A stretch of DNA of 7,110 bases from Campylobacteraceae bacterium (GTDB lineage Bacteria > Campylobacterota > Campylobacteria > Campylobacterales > Sulfurovaceae). Both the position numbers and the translations under genes were made by a program. This document shows positions 6,505 to 7,110 of the stretch, one piece after another (positions within the stretch are counted from its first letter, which is position 1; each line of letters opens with the position of its first letter). A model generated the notes under the pieces. The model was not told the DNA's origin. It was given only the letters and a program-made list of their open reading frames with translations, and did no database searches. The stretch is from the NCBI GenBank assembly GCA_027002755.1, contig JALWZI010000089.1, positions 1-7,110 on the forward strand. Direction: 5' to 3'.

Positions 6505-6513
6505 TGATACAAT
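6505..6513 (+). promoter_or_regulatory. Predicted extended -10 promoter of the small ORF/XpaC-like operon
   Basis: TGATACAAT is a TG-extended -10 box, preceded by a T-run (6501-6505). It predicts a start near 6520 and a leader of about 23 nt before the ATG at 6543. It is the same form as the aldolase promoter element (TGCTACAAT). No -35 consensus is evident. Confidence 0.5.
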
Positions 6514-6542
6514 CACGTAGATCAACTTCCGCAGGATTTGTC

Positions 6543-6620
6543 ATGAACAGTTACTATCGGGTCTTCGGCACACTTTTTCTGCTCTACGCGCTGGGGTGGA
6601 GCATCGCCCAGAGTTTTTGA
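6543..6620 (+). CDS. Possible 25-residue single-span membrane peptide
   Basis: I do not recognise a family. The frame encodes 25 residues, MNSYYRVFGTL..., with a hydrophobic stretch at about 7-22 (VFGTLFLLYALGWSIA) that could be one membrane helix and short polar ends. Support: AGGA lies 6 nt before the ATG, an extended -10 box about 30 nt upstream gives a plausible leader, and the stop TGA overlaps an ATG (TGATG, 6618-6622) in frame with the next gene, a layout typical of translational coupling. Against: it is very short, and a leader peptide or chance frame is possible. If real, it may be a small partner or regulator of the membrane protein encoded next. Confidence 0.45.
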   Translation: MNSYYRVFGTLFLLYALGWSIAQSF

Positions 6621-6634
6621 TGCAGGGGATGCTA

Positions 6635-7110
6635 ATGTCCAAAGCGGTTCGACTCAACGGCAAAAAGATCAAACGTTTCGCGCGACGTCCCTGGCTGCTC
6701 TATCTTTTCCTGCTTCCGCTCTTTTTTTCCGTCGCCGCCTCCCTTTTCGAGGCGGAATACGGTCGCTTTCTCGTAAAACTGGGTCTTTTTGCGCTTTTTG
6801 CGGGAAGTGTGACGCTGATCGACAGAGGTTTGAGCGAAGGTCACAGGTATGAGGAAGCGGTCATCTGCAAAGCCCCTTTTCCTTACAAAAGTGTCGGCGC
6901 ACTCACTCTGGGAATCACAGTTTTCCTGCTGGCGTTTCTCGTGGACGGGGCAGGGGTTTTCCGGAGCCTCTTTCTCGCTGTCTTGACGAGTGCCGGGGTT
7001 CTGCTCAATTACGGTCTTGATCCCCGGCGGGACAAACTCCCCCGAAACAGCGGCGTCGAACCCGAACTGCTGCTGAAAAGCCTGAACGAGGCGGAAGCGA
7101 CACTGGCAGA
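6635..7110 (+). CDS. Multi-pass membrane protein, possibly XpaC-like (5-bromo-4-chloroindolyl phosphate hydrolysis family); 3' end beyond window
   Basis: The frame is open to the window edge, giving 158 complete codons with no stop. A basic N-terminus (KAVRLNGKKIKRFARR) is followed by four hydrophobic segments at about 20-38, 44-62, 87-103 and 108-126. A polar region then begins with NYGLDPRRDKLPR and a helix starting ELLLKSLNEAEATLA. This order (membrane helices, then a DPRRDK-type motif, then a cytosolic helical tail) resembles XpaC-family proteins, often found beside TelA-type toxic-anion-resistance genes; I recall this from memory and cannot verify it. The start is ATG 6635, with AGGGG 6 nt upstream; in-frame ATGs at 6620 (overlapping the previous stop) and 6629 are alternatives. 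Codon use is richer in TTT and CTT than in upp. Function is unknown. Confidence 0.6.
   Translation, partial: MSKAVRLNGKKIKRFARRPWLLYLFLLPLFFSVAASLFEAEYGRFLVKLGLFALFAGSVTLIDRGLSEGHRYEEAVICKAPFPYKSVGALTLGITVFLLAFLVDGAGVFRSLFLAVLTSAGVLLNYGLDPRRDKLPRNSGVEPELLLKSLNEAEATLA

Larger units (their letters stand above)
6305..6542. other. Intergenic region between upp and the small membrane ORF
   Basis: These 238 bases hold no convincing gene. Composition is more AT-rich in the middle (about 6370-6410). Contents are a short CTTCC-rich inverted repeat (6413-6444) and a promoter-like element (6505-6513). A frame open from GTG at 6423 exists but starts inside the repeat, lacks a ribosome site and is not called. 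No intrinsic terminator for upp is visible. Confidence 0.5.

Noticed and set aside
6423..6542. Longer 65-codon version of the small ORF from GTG 6423
   Set aside because: The start is inside a repeat, lacks a ribosome site and precedes the predicted promoter; only the part from 6543 is supported.
6632..6844. Minus-strand frame of 70 codons
   Set aside because: It lies opposite the membrane protein gene and encodes a Lys/Glu-rich shadow with no support.

Overview
The window reads as chromosomal DNA from a GC-rich member of the Campylobacterota (a Sulfurovum- or Nitratifractor-like relative is my best guess). Three things point there. The adenylate kinase has the N-terminus and short lid I associate with that phylum. 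The aspS-adk gene order matches what I recall from Campylobacter. The likely promoters have a strong, often TG-extended -10 box and no good -35 box. GC looks high, near 60% by eye, and it opens long false reading frames opposite the real genes. No rRNA, tRNA, insertion sequence, phage gene or CRISPR array is visible.

Layout: from 35 to 5527 everything is on the minus strand, so transcription runs right to left. The order is a uracil permease (uraA), aspartyl-tRNA synthetase (aspS), adenylate kinase (adk), a stand-alone class II aldolase of the RhaD type, and a small antibiotic-biosynthesis-monooxygenase-fold protein. From 5663 the strand flips: uracil phosphoribosyltransferase (upp) is divergent from uraA, followed by an intergenic stretch, a possible 25-residue membrane peptide, and the first 158 codons of a four-helix membrane protein (XpaC-like) that runs off the window.

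Function: UraA brings uracil in and Upp converts it to UMP, so the divergent pair is a uracil salvage unit around a 135-bp shared control region. AspS and Adk are housekeeping enzymes. AspS has features of the non-discriminating form that also charges tRNA-Asn. The aldolase and the monooxygenase-fold protein are 16 bp apart and probably form an operon behind their own promoter; their substrates are unknown.

The most unusual DNA is the aspS-adk spacer, which is nearly filled by a composite repeat. It has four heptamers (GTCAYTG) on one side and four inverted heptamers (NAATGAC) on the other, predicted to fold into a roughly 30-bp imperfect hairpin, next to a second, perfect short hairpin. Next in interest are the aldolase cut exactly at its usual fusion boundary, and the tiny membrane peptide closely coupled to the XpaC-like gene. 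I did not find a clear new defence or mobile system; most of the window is ordinary core genome.
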